Assembly (NCBI GenBank): GCA_016720935.1
Contig: JADKJP010000007.1
Span: 186,001 to 250,000 of the forward strand
Origin: Bacteroidota bacterium
Lineage (GTDB): Bacteria; Bacteroidota; Bacteroidia; AKYH767-A; 2013-40CM-41-45
Length of the DNA: 64,000 bases
Direction of reading: 5' to 3'
Position numbers and translations under genes: made by a program. This document shows positions 27,611 to 37,360 of the stretch, piece by piece (positions within the stretch are counted from its first letter, which is position 1; each line of letters begins with the position of its first letter). The notes under the pieces were generated by a model, which was not told where the DNA came from, made no database searches, and saw nothing but the letters and a program-made list of their open reading frames with translations.

Positions 27611-28306
27611 ATGATTCGTATACTTTTAGTGGAAGATGAAGAACACCTCCAGGAAGCCATCAAGCTGAATCTTGAACTGGAAGGATATAAAGTAGTTGCA
27701 GCCGGTACAGGAACCGAAGCTGTCAAGATTTTTAAAGCGGAGCGTTTTAATCTGGTTGTTCTGGATGTCATGCTCCCTGAAATGGATGGATTTGCCGTCT
27801 GCGAAGCCATTCGTTTGCACAACGGTACCGTTCCCATTCTCTTCCTTTCTGCCAAGAATGCCAGTGAGGATAAGATCCTGGGGCTTAAAAGAGGTGCGGA
27901 TGATTACATGACCAAGCCATTTAACCTGGAGGAGTTCCTCTTACGTGTGAATGTGCTTGTGAAACGCAGTCTGAGTCAGGAAGAAAAGAAAGAAATGAGC
28001 GACATCTATCGCTTTGACGGGAACGAAGTCAATTTCAAGACCTATGAAATCAGTGGTAAGGGAAGTGAAAAGATTCGTCTGACCAAAAAAGAAATTGCCC
28101 TCCTGAAACTATTGATCGAACGTAGAAATGAAGTTGTATCAAGAGAGCAAATACTGGAAACAGTGTGGGGCTATGACATTTACCCTTCAACCCGTACGGT
28201 CGATAATTTCATTTTAGCCTTCCGGAAATACTTCGAAAAAGACCCCAAAGAACCACGGTATTTTCACTCTGTTCGGGGCGTTGGCTACAAATTCGTTACA
28301 GAATGA
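27611..28306 (+). CDS. OmpR/PhoB-family response regulator (orphan)
   Basis: A 231-residue two-component regulator. The receiver domain spans about residues 1-118, with acidic pocket ED near residues 8-10, phospho-acceptor Asp52 in LDVMLPEMDG and the conserved Lys in MTKPFN. The C-terminal winged-helix DNA-binding domain (about 130-230) has the VWGYDIYPSTRTVDNFI recognition-helix region and ends RGVGYKFV. No histidine kinase gene lies on either side: an exported metalloprotease follows and mqnE is divergent. Its partner and regulon are therefore unknown from this sequence. Confidence 0.92.
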   Translation: MIRILLVEDEEHLQEAIKLNLELEGYKVVAAGTGTEAVKIFKAERFNLVVLDVMLPEMDGFAVCEAIRLHNGTVPILFLSAKNASEDKILGLKRGADDYMTKPFNLEEFLLRVNVLVKRSLSQEEKKEMSDIYRFDGNEVNFKTYEISGKGSEKIRLTKKEIALLKLLIERRNEVVSREQILETVWGYDIYPSTRTVDNFILAFRKYFEKDPKEPRYFHSVRGVGYKFVTE

Positions 28307-28429
28307 AGGATAATCGGTGAAATTCAACAATCTTCAGGTGAATTTCGCCATATTTTCGTGAAAATTCATCTTCAGTACCCACATCAGCCCCTATAATTGG
28401 GCCTTCTTAACTAAAACTCTAAAGATCGA

Positions 28430-30922
28430 ATGAAAAAACAACTATTAACCTTGTTTTCGGCTATTCTATTGGCCGTTTCAACGTTTGCCGGCACACCCGG
28501 ACATCGTAACTGCGCGACGATGGAAAATCTGGACCGACTGAAAATGGAAGATCCGGCGTTGGAAAGCAGAATGCAACAAATTGAGCAACAAAGTGCCGCA
28601 TATGTACAAGCACGTAAAAATGCAGGTCAAAATGCAACAGACATGGTGATTACTATCCCTGTTGTGTTCCACATTGTTTACAGCTCCGCTACTTATAATA
28701 TTTCCGATGCACAATGTCTTGCTCAGCTGGATCAGCTGAATAAAGACTATGCACGTTTGAATACTGACGCAGGCAATACTCCTTCTGTATGGCAAGGTAT
28801 TTCTGCCAATACAAACATTCAGTTCTGTCTGGCTTCACGCACTCCTGCAGGAGCAGCAACAACAGGTATTGAGCGTCGTCAAACTACTGTAACTTCATTC
28901 AGCACCAATGACAACGTGAAGCGTTACGCAAATGGAGGATTGGATGCATGGTCTTCTTCCAGCTACCTCAACATCTGGGTTTGTAACCTGAGTGGTGGTG
29001 TATTGGGTTATGCACAATTTCCGGGCGGCGCAGCTGCAACTGATGGTGTTGTATTGACATACTATTCCGTTGGAAGTATGCTCTCTCCTACTTCAAGCGC
29101 TCCATACAATCTGGGGCGTACTGCCACTCACGAAGTCGGTCACTGGCTAAACCTTAGACATATCTGGGGTGATGATGGTACTGCATGCTCCGGTACTGAC
29201 AATGTTTCTGATACTCCAAACCAGGCTGGTGAAAATTATGGTGCTCCGGCATTCCCACGTACAGATGGTTGTTCTACAACTTCACCTGGTGTAATGTTCA
29301 TGAACTATATGGATTACACTGATGACAACGCGATGAACATGTTCACCAATGGACAGTCTACACGAATGGCTGCTTTGTTCGCTACAGGGGGTTCCCGTGC
29401 GGCGATGCTTTCATCTACCGGTTGCCAGTCAGGTAGTACAACTTGTAATGTTCCAACAGGAATGTCAACATCAGGTGTCACTTCTACAACTGCAACTTTA
29501 AACTGGACTGCAGTTTCAGGTGCTACCTCTTATAATGTTCAATACCGAATCGTAGGAGCCGCTACATGGACTTCAACAACATCTGCCACCAATTCTAAAG
29601 CAATCAGCAGTTTGGTTGCTTCTTCAAATTACGAATGGCAAGTGGCAACTGTTTGTGCTTCTGGTACCAGTGCATTTACAGCATCAACTAACTTCAGTAC
29701 TCCTGCGGTGGCAACTTGTGGTGTTCCAACAGGAATGTCAACCACCAACATTACTTCTACCAGCGCTACTTTGAACTGGACAGCGGTTTCAGGTGCGACC
29801 TCCTATAATGTTCAGTATCGAATCATTGGTTCTCCTTCATGGATTGCTACAACTTCCGCTACAAATACACTGGCACTTTCCGTTCTGGTATCTTTTTCAA
29901 ATTACGAATGGCAAGTTGCTACTGTTTGTTCAGGTGGAAGCAGCGCATTTACAAGCTCAACAAATTTCAGTACTACAGTAGCAGCTTGCGGAGTTGCAAC
30001 AGGTATGGCAACTTCAACCATCACCAGCTCAGGAGCAACACTTAGCTGGACCGCAGTAAGCGGTGCAACAAGTTACAATGTTCAATACCGTATTGTTGGT
30101 GCTGCTTCATGGACGTCTACTACCAGTGCTACAAATTCAAAGGCAATTGCCGGTCTGGTTGCATCATCCAATTACGAGTGGCAGGTGCAGACAGTTTGTT
30201 CAGGTGGTTCAAGTGGATTTACTGCTTCTACAAACTTCACTACAACTGCCGCTTCTGCTTGTTCTGATGTTTACGAATCAAACAATACTTCCGGAACAGC
30301 AAAAACAATCACTACAAATACTGATATCACAGCGATGATCGGTACTTCTACGGATGCTGATTGGTTTAAATTTACAACCACTTCTCCAAACACTTATATC
30401 AAAATCAATTTGACAAATCTGCCATTTGATTACGATATCCGTTTGTACAATTCATCTGTTTCTCAGCTTGCAATTTCACAGGCTGGAGGAACTACGAGTG
30501 AGCAAATCATTCGTAATACTACAACTGCTGCGATTTACTATATCAAAGTTTATGGATACAACAGTGCTTACAGCGCGACTTCATGTTATAAACTGCGGGT
30601 AAGCGTAGGTTCTACCGCCTTCCGTACAGTACAAGACATCGTTGCTGAGCCTGTTGATGAACCCGCAATTAACGACTTCAACCTGTTCCCGAATCCTGCG
30701 AAGGAAGAAGTGAATGTAGCATTCTCAGCTTCTCAAAATGAATCCATCCAGGTACGTGTATTTGACATGGTTGGAAAAACAATCCTGAATCAGAATTTCA
30801 ATGTTGAATCAGGTTACAATAAATTGAGCCTTGATCTCACGTTGATGAACAAAGGAATCTACTTTGTAGAATTAACGAATTCATCCGAAAGAATCGTTAA
30901 GAAACTGATTCTTGAAAAATAA
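28430..30922 (+). CDS. Secreted M43-type zinc metalloprotease with three FnIII domains and T9SS signal
   Basis: An 830-residue exported protease. A signal peptide of about 20 residues (TFA-GTPG) is followed by a pro-region and the M43 (pappalysin/cytophagalysin) domain. Zinc ligands are His234, His238 and His244 with Glu235 in HEVGHWLNLRH, and the Met-turn is in MFMNYMDYTDD. Three fibronectin type III repeats follow (about residues 339-609), then a pre-peptidase C-terminal (PPC) domain near 615-725 and a type A T9SS sorting domain (NDFNLFPNPAKEEVNV...NKGIYFVELTN). It should act outside the cell on proteins or peptides. A terminator follows. It is next to an orphan response regulator, but regulation by it is not shown. 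Confidence 0.9.
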   Translation: MKKQLLTLFSAILLAVSTFAGTPGHRNCATMENLDRLKMEDPALESRMQQIEQQSAAYVQARKNAGQNATDMVITIPVVFHIVYSSATYNISDAQCLAQLDQLNKDYARLNTDAGNTPSVWQGISANTNIQFCLASRTPAGAATTGIERRQTTVTSFSTNDNVKRYANGGLDAWSSSSYLNIWVCNLSGGVLGYAQFPGGAAATDGVVLTYYSVGSMLSPTSSAPYNLGRTATHEVGHWLNLRHIWGDDGTACSGTDNVSDTPNQAGENYGAPAFPRTDGCSTTSPGVMFMNYMDYTDDNAMNMFTNGQSTRMAALFATGGSRAAMLSSTGCQSGSTTCNVPTGMSTSGVTSTTATLNWTAVSGATSYNVQYRIVGAATWTSTTSATNSKAISSLVASSNYEWQVATVCASGTSAFTASTNFSTPAVATCGVPTGMSTTNITSTSATLNWTAVSGATSYNVQYRIIGSPSWIATTSATNTLALSVLVSFSNYEWQVATVCSGGSSAFTSSTNFSTTVAACGVATGMATSTITSSGATLSWTAVSGATSYNVQYRIVGAASWTSTTSATNSKAIAGLVASSNYEWQVQTVCSGGSSGFTASTNFTTTAASACSDVYESNNTSGTAKTITTNTDITAMIGTSTDADWFKFTTTSPNTYIKINLTNLPFDYDIRLYNSSVSQLAISQAGGTTSEQIIRNTTTAAIYYIKVYGYNSAYSATSCYKLRVSVGSTAFRTVQDIVAEPVDEPAINDFNLFPNPAKEEVNVAFSASQNESIQVRVFDMVGKTILNQNFNVESGYNKLSLDLTLMNKGIYFVELTNSSERIVKKLILEK
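29444..30256 (+). repeat. Three near-identical FnIII-encoding repeats of 270-273 bases
   Basis: Units start at 29444, 29717 and 29987. All encode NWTAVSGATSYNVQYRI or SWTAVSGATSYNVQYRI followed by SNYEWQVxTVC, with long stretches of conserved DNA. They keep reading frame (91 and 90 codons per unit), so recombination could change repeat number without breaking the gene. Confidence 0.85.
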
Positions 30923-30939
30923 TCTGTGATGATTGAAAT

Positions 30940-30979
30940 AAAAAATCCGGTAATGAAAATTACCGGATTTTTTATTTTA
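30940..30979 (+). terminator. Terminator after the M43 protease gene
   Basis: AAAAAATCCGGTAAT and ATTACCGGATTTTTT form a perfect stem around GAAA, followed by further T-rich sequence. The A and T tracts on both sides make it potentially bidirectional, serving the convergent TonB-like gene as well. Confidence 0.9.
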
Positions 30980-31048
30980 TAAAGGATTGTTGTTGTTTTT
31001 TTCAGAGAGAAGATTGTCTATCCTGTACCCTGGCAGGAACTTCCAGAT

Positions 31049-31471
31049 TTAATTCTGCGTTTTAGGCAGCATGAAATCAATCGGAAGGATATATTGAACA
31101 TCTACCGCGGCCCCTCCGGCACTGCCCGGTTTCCAGTCAGGCATCATACCCATCACACGCAGCGCTTCATTATCCAGTTCTTCGTTCACACCACTGAGAA
31201 TTTTTACGTCTTTGATTTTCCCTGATCTATCAACCATAAAACCGATATACACTCTCCCCTGCAAATGATTCAGTTTTGCCTGAGCAGGATAAGTCAGATT
31301 CGTTTTTAGAAAACTTTGGAGACTATCCGGTCCTCCGGGAAACTCCGGTTGCACCTGTACAACACTAACACCAAATCCTGATTTTACTTTTTCGCTTTCC
31401 TTCACAGTCGGTTTCTGTGACATTGCCAATAAAGGAAACAACAACAGAATCGGAATTACAATTTTTTTCAT
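31049..31471 (-). CDS. Small TonB C-terminal-domain protein
   Basis: About 140 residues: a signal peptide (MKKIVIPILLLFPLLAMS-QK) and a single TonB C-terminal domain (about residues 45-135) with FPGGPDSLQSFLKTNLTYP and GRVYIGFMVDRSGKIKDVKI. A true energy-transducing TonB keeps an uncleaved N-terminal anchor and a long Pro-rich linker. This protein has neither and probably is a periplasmic protein that uses the fold for binding. The ATG at 31471 is preferred over 31513 because the signal peptide starts there. No exbB/exbD or TonB-dependent receptor lies nearby. Confidence 0.8.
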   Translation of the reverse strand: MKKIVIPILLLFPLLAMSQKPTVKESEKVKSGFGVSVVQVQPEFPGGPDSLQSFLKTNLTYPAQAKLNHLQGRVYIGFMVDRSGKIKDVKILSGVNEELDNEALRVMGMMPDWKPGSAGGAAVDVQYILPIDFMLPKTQN

Positions 31472-31630
31472 TTTGTCGAAATTTATCCCTTTCCGGATAC
31501 CCGGAAAATCCAATCAAACCTAAGATATTCAAAACAAAATACCAAAAGTATACCTGATGTATAGTCTTCTCTTTTTGCTTCCTTCAGAAAACTGTATCTT
31601 GTTTTTTTATTTATAAAACTGCGAAAATCA

Positions 31631-34174
31631 ATGAAAAAAAGAAGTTTGTTACTATTTCTTTTAACAATCCCCGGGATCCTTGCCCTGATCTATTTGTTAA
31701 AAACACCTGCGGAGGGAATTTCTGAGCAACGCAAAGAATCCGACGGAACACATGCAGCCTGGGATGCCCTACAGTTTCTAAGCATAAGTCAGGCCTACCC
31801 TTTTTCGGATATTCCGGCTGATGCCTATCAAAAAGCAAATGAATTTTACCGGACTCATTTTGGAAATCATTCCGCTTCACAAGCAAGACTTGCTGTTTCT
31901 CCATGGGTAAATATTGGTCCTAATAATATCGGGGGCAGAACTCTTGGAATGGCAATTAATCCGAATGATACAGCTATCATCTGGCTGGGCTCCGCTTCCG
32001 GAGGACTCTGGAAATCTACCACAGGTGGAATTGGAACAAATGCATGGACCTATGTACCCACCGGATTCCCGGTACGTGGCGTTAGCTCCATTCTCATCAA
32101 TCCGGTCAATCCAGATATCATGTACATAGGAACAGGTGAATCCTACAGCCATGGCAGTACTGTGAATGGATTGATCACAAGACCTACCAGAGGTTCTGTT
32201 GGTATTGGCATTCTGAAGTCGATGGATGGTGGTTTGACATGGCAACCCAGTCTTGACTGGCAATACAATCAGGCCAGAGGAATCTGGGATTTGCAATTCA
32301 ATCCACAAAATCCGGATGTCATTTACGCTGCAACAACGGAAGGAATTTACAAAACAACAGATGCTGGTTCTACCTGGAATCTTGTGTTGAACCAACTCAT
32401 GGTGATGGATCTTTTAGTGGATCCTGTGGATACAAATACCATCTATGCCGGTATCGGAAATGTAGATTCAACCGGAAGCGGAATTTATCGCTCCACCAAT
32501 AGCGGAGCTCAGTGGTCGAGACTTACAACAGGACTTCCAGGCCCAATGACCGGAAGAATTACTTTGGCCATGAATCCGCAAAACCATCGCTCCGTACTTG
32601 CATTGATCGCTGATCTTTATAGCACTACCGGTATTTACCGAACATTTGACAAAGGAAATACATGGAACTCCATCACCGGCTTGATGGAAATTGTTTCTTA
32701 TCAGGGTTGGTATGCGAAAGGACTTTGTTTTAAAAATGATGATAGTACAAAAGTAATGTTAGGTGGTGTCGATGTTTTCAGATCTGATCAAAGCGGTGAT
32801 TTTCCTTACCAATTACCAAATTACTTTATGGTCCATCCGGATGTTCACGATATCGTTTGTAGTAATGTTGATCCCAATAAAACATATATCCTGACAGATG
32901 GAGGCTTGTATCGGACGGATGACTTCGGCGATAATTTTTATGAATGTACAGATGGATATGTCACTTCACAGGCCTACATCGGTTCTGTCTCCGCACAAAA
33001 CGGAGATTTGATGCTGACCGGCTTGCAGGACAATAATACACTTCGGTATGATGGAAGTGTTTACTGGACACCTGTAGTTGGCGGCGATGGATCTTTCAAT
33101 GCAATTGATCCGATTACCGATCAGTTCCAATATGCTTCGTTACAATATCTCAACGTAGCCAAATCTATAGACGGAGGAATGTCGTTCAACACTTTTATTC
33201 TTCAGAATTCATCGAGTCCCTTTGGAGGAAATTCATCCGCGTTCATAGCTCCTTTTGTGCTGGCTGCCTCCAACTCCAGTGTCATCTATGCCGGAGGTGA
33301 TTCCTTGTACAGAAGTGACGATGCCGGGAATTCGTTCTACACAACCAGCTCACAACAAATCGATAGCGGAAATTTTGCGTTGAGTATTGCTACTTCCGCA
33401 CTGAATGAAGATTCTGTTTACGTGTGTACGGCTCCCGGCGATACTCGCCCGATGCATATCCTGCTCAGCACTGACGGAGGCCAATCTTTCCTCGACAGAT
33501 CATCAGGATTGCCCAACCGATATCCGCGTGACCTTGCCGTAGATCCACTGGATAGCAGAAAAGTTTATGTAGCATTTTCAGGCTTCGGTGCCGGACATTT
33601 ATTCAAATCAACAGATGCAGGAGTTTCATGGACAGATATCAGCTCTTCCCTACCAGATGTTCCCTTTCATTGTATCACGATTGACACCGATCATCCTGAC
33701 ACACTTTACGCCGGTGGGGATCTGGGAGTTTTTGTTTCCGTTGATGGAGGAAATTCCTGGGATGCTTTCAATAACGGAATGCCGGATGGTGTGATGGTTT
33801 TTGATATTCAGTTATCAAAAGCGGATAATTCCATCGTTGCATTTACACATGGAAATGGTACTTACAAAGCGGAACTTACAAGTTTGCCTGTAGGTATAAG
33901 CACTGCTGCTTCAGCAATTTCAGATTTCACCATCCTTGGAAATCCGGTGAAGGACCAATTACGATTCAGGATAAAAGCGAGCAATGCTGAAAACGGATCG
34001 CTGAAAATTTATTCTTCAGATGGGAAATTAGTGAAGAGTAATACTAACTCTCAAATCAAAAGTGGAACCTCAACCCTGGAAATGAATACCTCTGATTTTC
34101 TTCCGGGAATATATTTCCTGACACTGGAAATTAAAGGCAACCGTTATACAAGGAAATTTCTGAAAACAGAATAA
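31631..34174 (+). CDS. T9SS-secreted BNR/sortilin-type beta-propeller protein
   Basis: An 847-residue protein with an N-terminal hydrophobic export segment (residues 5-24). Most of the body is made of BNR/Asp-box-like blades (SASGGLWKSTTGG, GIYKTTDAGSTWN, GIYRSTNSGAQWS, LFKSTDAGVSWTD, GVFVSVDGGNSWD), as in the VPS10/sortilin and GH74 xyloglucanase propeller superfamily. I do not see the paired catalytic aspartates well enough to claim hydrolase activity. The C-terminus (LGNPVKDQLRFRI...LPGIYFLTLEIKG) is a type A T9SS signal, so it should be surface-exposed or released. A 16-bp perfect palindrome follows the stop codon. Confidence 0.85.
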   Translation: MKKRSLLLFLLTIPGILALIYLLKTPAEGISEQRKESDGTHAAWDALQFLSISQAYPFSDIPADAYQKANEFYRTHFGNHSASQARLAVSPWVNIGPNNIGGRTLGMAINPNDTAIIWLGSASGGLWKSTTGGIGTNAWTYVPTGFPVRGVSSILINPVNPDIMYIGTGESYSHGSTVNGLITRPTRGSVGIGILKSMDGGLTWQPSLDWQYNQARGIWDLQFNPQNPDVIYAATTEGIYKTTDAGSTWNLVLNQLMVMDLLVDPVDTNTIYAGIGNVDSTGSGIYRSTNSGAQWSRLTTGLPGPMTGRITLAMNPQNHRSVLALIADLYSTTGIYRTFDKGNTWNSITGLMEIVSYQGWYAKGLCFKNDDSTKVMLGGVDVFRSDQSGDFPYQLPNYFMVHPDVHDIVCSNVDPNKTYILTDGGLYRTDDFGDNFYECTDGYVTSQAYIGSVSAQNGDLMLTGLQDNNTLRYDGSVYWTPVVGGDGSFNAIDPITDQFQYASLQYLNVAKSIDGGMSFNTFILQNSSSPFGGNSSAFIAPFVLAASNSSVIYAGGDSLYRSDDAGNSFYTTSSQQIDSGNFALSIATSALNEDSVYVCTAPGDTRPMHILLSTDGGQSFLDRSSGLPNRYPRDLAVDPLDSRKVYVAFSGFGAGHLFKSTDAGVSWTDISSSLPDVPFHCITIDTDHPDTLYAGGDLGVFVSVDGGNSWDAFNNGMPDGVMVFDIQLSKADNSIVAFTHGNGTYKAELTSLPVGISTAASAISDFTILGNPVKDQLRFRIKASNAENGSLKIYSSDGKLVKSNTNSQIKSGTSTLEMNTSDFLPGIYFLTLEIKGNRYTRKFLKTE

Positions 34175-34197
34175 ACTGAATTTAAAAAAATGATGAA

Positions 34198-34231
34198 GAA
34201 ATTGTAGGAAAGATCTCTTTCCTACAATTTC
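34198..34231. terminator. Perfect 16-bp palindrome between convergent genes
   Basis: GAAATTGTAGGAAAGA pairs exactly with TCTTTCCTACAATTTC around TC. It covers the stop codon of the YkgJ-family gene (34222-34224) and lies 23 bases after the BNR gene. T tracts are not adjacent on either side, so it is a likely but atypical bidirectional terminator. Confidence 0.6.
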
Positions 34232-34779
34232 GCATCCTGAGCCGAAACGGTACGTTTCTTCCCTTTATCAAGAAGAATCTGATGCATCCGCTCCACCACA
34301 TACAATGTGGCCGGACAATATTCAATATTCTGTTTGTGCGTGCCGGCAACGAATAATTTGAAATCGTTGTTTTGTGTATGAGGAAAACCACTGCAATCCT
34401 TCGGGCGAACTGAGTATATAGAACACTTGTTATCTTTTTTCAAAAACTGGCAGGGAACACTTTTGTTCATGATGTCGCCTGTCTCATCAAAATAAAGGTA
34501 TTTGTCAAAATACTCCTGATAACTCATTTTCAGGTGCTTCGAAATCCGCTGTACATCAGCCTTTTTATAGGTCGGTGACATCGTTTTACAACAATTGGCG
34601 CAATCCAGACAATCAATCTTCTGAAAGGCCTGTTTGTGCAAAGCTTTAGCCAGACTATCCAATCCGCGAACTTTACGATGTGTTACGCCCCGAAGAAAGG
34701 TGATATAGGTTTTCTTCTTCTTCTTCAGAGTAGTCTTCATGTACTCAATGGGTCGGCGAATGGGCTCTATTTTGGCCAT
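34222..34779 (-). CDS. YkgJ-family cysteine-cluster protein
   Basis: A 185-residue cytoplasmic protein with the CxxCxxCC-type cluster CLDCANCC near residue 58 and further cysteines in PCQFLKKDNKCSIYSVRPKDC. This is the pattern of the YkgJ/UPF0153 family, proposed to bind zinc or an iron-sulfur cluster. Its biochemical role is not established. A lysine-rich stretch (KTTLKKKKK) lies near the N-terminus. It is expressed from its own promoter about 70 bases upstream and ends inside a perfect palindrome. Confidence 0.85.
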   Translation of the reverse strand: MAKIEPIRRPIEYMKTTLKKKKKTYITFLRGVTHRKVRGLDSLAKALHKQAFQKIDCLDCANCCKTMSPTYKKADVQRISKHLKMSYQEYFDKYLYFDETGDIMNKSVPCQFLKKDNKCSIYSVRPKDCSGFPHTQNNDFKLFVAGTHKQNIEYCPATLYVVERMHQILLDKGKKRTVSAQDAKL

Positions 34780-34850
34780 ATAATTTGATGGATGTTTGTT
34801 TTAAATGGAATGAATCGACGGGATTCTTAAGGCTTTGTTTTATCAGGTGG

Positions 34851-34879
34851 CAAAAATATCATTTCCCTCCTTATGGCAA
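34851..34879 (-). promoter_or_regulatory. Promoter of the YkgJ-family gene
   Basis: Minus-strand TTG (34879-34877), an 18-base spacer and TATTTTTG (34858-34851). The leader would be about 65 bases. Confidence 0.55.
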
Positions 34880-37360
34880 TCAGATATTTCTTTTAATTCC
34901 TAACAGGAACCCGATATTCCCTCGGTGTCCCTGAGCTATGGAAGTGAACATTTCAGCTCTGAATGAACCGAATTTTTCGATTCCGAAAGAGAGTTCAAAG
35001 TAGTTCTTCAGGACATTGGTATTTAAATAGTGAATTCCGGCAACTTCAGTCAGTTTAAGCTTACGGACAAGAGGAATTTTATTCAGAATAAAACCGCCCA
35101 TATTCAAATCACCATGTGCTTCAAGAGATGCTTCTGTGGTGCTATAGGCGTAATAATCCAGATTCCGGAATTCATTCAATCCAAATCCGGATAAAAATGT
35201 TTTGTTACCCAGGAAATGCCTGTAGTCCATGAAATATAATTTGCCTTTCGTAAGGAAGTCTCCTCCTGTAACCTGATATTTCAATTTGCCCAAAAGACCC
35301 AGCCGCATTTCATCTTCAATACCAATCGATACAAAATCGAAATCGACATCCGAACCCATGAGGGGAATTCCCTTTTTATAATTTATTCGTAAGGCGGGAT
35401 ATTTGGATCCGATAATAAATTTACCCTCGGGCCTGTCTACATATTTTTGTCCAAATCTTATCCTGAAACCAAGCTCAGCGATGAAGGACTGGTTTTTCTC
35501 AAAATGCAAACTATCAGAAACCGGATACAGCGGATCATTGGAGGTATACTCCCTCCTACTACCTTTGTATATGGAAAAATCTTCTGAGTTCTGCAAAGGC
35601 AATCGGTTTGCATACTCCAACTGTATTGAGTTTGATAATCCGTTCACGATTTCAAAACGATGTGATGCACGGATAAATTGTTGTTCATAAACTTTGAGAA
35701 AGTTTTTTCTCGCAGCTAAAGAATAGATCGAATTAATAAATGGAGTGATCGGTTTGCCTGAATTAAATTGAACCACATCTGTACCAATACTTCCGGAAAC
35801 TGTGGACAGCCGGAACATATTGTACCGATACGTTGCTTCCACATTTCCATTCCAGTGATGATTGGAGAAACCGTATCGAACCTCCGGACGGATTGAATAT
35901 TCCCGCCTGTCTTCATCTCCAAAGCCTTTTTTATAGTTTACAGACATTTGTCCAACCCAACCTTCTACTGTATTGAACTGAACAGCTTCAGGCAAAGAAG
36001 AAAATCCATAACTTCTGTGGAAATAACTTTGTTCATGCGAATATCCACTGATCAGGTTTCCCAATTTGAATTTATTATCGACCCTGTCGATTGAATCGCG
36101 GTATGGTTTAGACTCGTACACGATCCGTGTACTATCTTTACGATGATAATCTGTTTCTTCCGTTTTTGTGAGTGGAACAGGTCGGACAGATTCCCAATAC
36201 GAGGAATCCTTTTTATTCGCTTCCTTCTCCACCTTCATCACTTGTCCGCTGAAAAACCCATCCGTAAATTCAGGATTCACATTGTATTTTGAATATACAC
36301 CCAATACCGAACCGGTTCCATGAAAACCCAACGCTCTGAATTCAAAAGCATATTCGGTACTGAATGGCATCCAGGTCTCCGGATTCACAGAGACAAAATT
36401 TTGTCGAATACGAAATGTATCTATAAACTGGACTTGCTGGTTTTTTGTTATGTATAAATCAGCACTGTGTATCCGCCACGAATCTTCAAGAATATAAATA
36501 TCTCCTGTAAAAACAGGATCATTTTTCCGCTTTGGAATGACATTGATTTTGTTGACCAGTTGATTGTTTTCAACAAAGCTTCCTTCGAGTTTATAGTTGT
36601 AATAAAACAATGCATTGGCAGAAATTGGAGATACAAATCCGCGTGGTGCCAGGTTTTCAATTTCTACAAGGTTTTTGTAAAAACTAACCATGAGATCTGA
36701 AGCCTGGTTAAAACTGTATGTCCGTGGATTGCCACTAACCTTTGAAGAAATCATTTCCTCTCTGATTTTCTCCGGCCTCCGGATAGACAGATTGGAAACT
36801 GATTCACTCAGGTAAAAGATCTTGGTGCTTGTGTCCATGATCTCTTCAATTTGCACATCCTGTCCAAGAAATTTCTTTGGATAGGATAATAACTTTTGTG
36901 TTGATTTAACATAGGCCTGACATTGGTATGCAGTAACCTGATCATCGTAATAATTTCTTTTCTTTTGCGCCTTACGAATAATTGCGTAAGCCGGATCTTC
37001 CGCGTCGGCTTTGATTTTGATTTCTTTCAACTGGTAAGATTCAGCCTGCAAGTGAATATTTTTTACAATCGGTCCGGAAACAATCTGAATGCGTTCTTTC
37101 ACTTGCTTGTATCCGATCATCCTGTAGATGACAGAATATTCACCGGGATTCAATTCCAGGAAATAAGCTCCTTCCGCATTTGAAGTCGTACCGTTTGTTG
37201 TTCCTTCGATAAAGATGGTCACATACGGAAGAGGTTGCTGGTGCTCGTCATAAACAATTCCGCTGACTCTATATAAGGTAGCATAAGTACTTTCTGAAAA
37301 TGAAAGCAGGACCGTAATAAGAATTATTAAATGAAAGAAAAGTCTATTTAATTTTTTCAT
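34880..37360 (-). CDS. Outer-membrane DUF5686 protein with carboxypeptidase-like N-domain
   Basis: An 826-residue exported protein. The signal peptide ends near residue 27 (STYA-TLYR). A CarboxypepD_reg-like beta-sandwich spans about 28-110 (RVSGIVYDEHQQPLPYVTIFIEG), a module common at the start of Bacteroidota outer-membrane proteins. The rest is the DUF5686 region, whose alternating aromatic beta-strands and terminal LGIKRNI suggest an outer-membrane beta-barrel. Function is unknown. Its start overlaps the end of the glycosyltransferase gene upstream by 17 bases, so it is probably the last gene of an envelope operon (DUF4199, GT2, GT4, DUF5686). Confidence 0.85.
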   Translation of the reverse strand: MKKLNRLFFHLIILITVLLSFSESTYATLYRVSGIVYDEHQQPLPYVTIFIEGTTNGTTSNAEGAYFLELNPGEYSVIYRMIGYKQVKERIQIVSGPIVKNIHLQAESYQLKEIKIKADAEDPAYAIIRKAQKKRNYYDDQVTAYQCQAYVKSTQKLLSYPKKFLGQDVQIEEIMDTSTKIFYLSESVSNLSIRRPEKIREEMISSKVSGNPRTYSFNQASDLMVSFYKNLVEIENLAPRGFVSPISANALFYYNYKLEGSFVENNQLVNKINVIPKRKNDPVFTGDIYILEDSWRIHSADLYITKNQQVQFIDTFRIRQNFVSVNPETWMPFSTEYAFEFRALGFHGTGSVLGVYSKYNVNPEFTDGFFSGQVMKVEKEANKKDSSYWESVRPVPLTKTEETDYHRKDSTRIVYESKPYRDSIDRVDNKFKLGNLISGYSHEQSYFHRSYGFSSLPEAVQFNTVEGWVGQMSVNYKKGFGDEDRREYSIRPEVRYGFSNHHWNGNVEATYRYNMFRLSTVSGSIGTDVVQFNSGKPITPFINSIYSLAARKNFLKVYEQQFIRASHRFEIVNGLSNSIQLEYANRLPLQNSEDFSIYKGSRREYTSNDPLYPVSDSLHFEKNQSFIAELGFRIRFGQKYVDRPEGKFIIGSKYPALRINYKKGIPLMGSDVDFDFVSIGIEDEMRLGLLGKLKYQVTGGDFLTKGKLYFMDYRHFLGNKTFLSGFGLNEFRNLDYYAYSTTEASLEAHGDLNMGGFILNKIPLVRKLKLTEVAGIHYLNTNVLKNYFELSFGIEKFGSFRAEMFTSIAQGHRGNIGFLLGIKRNI

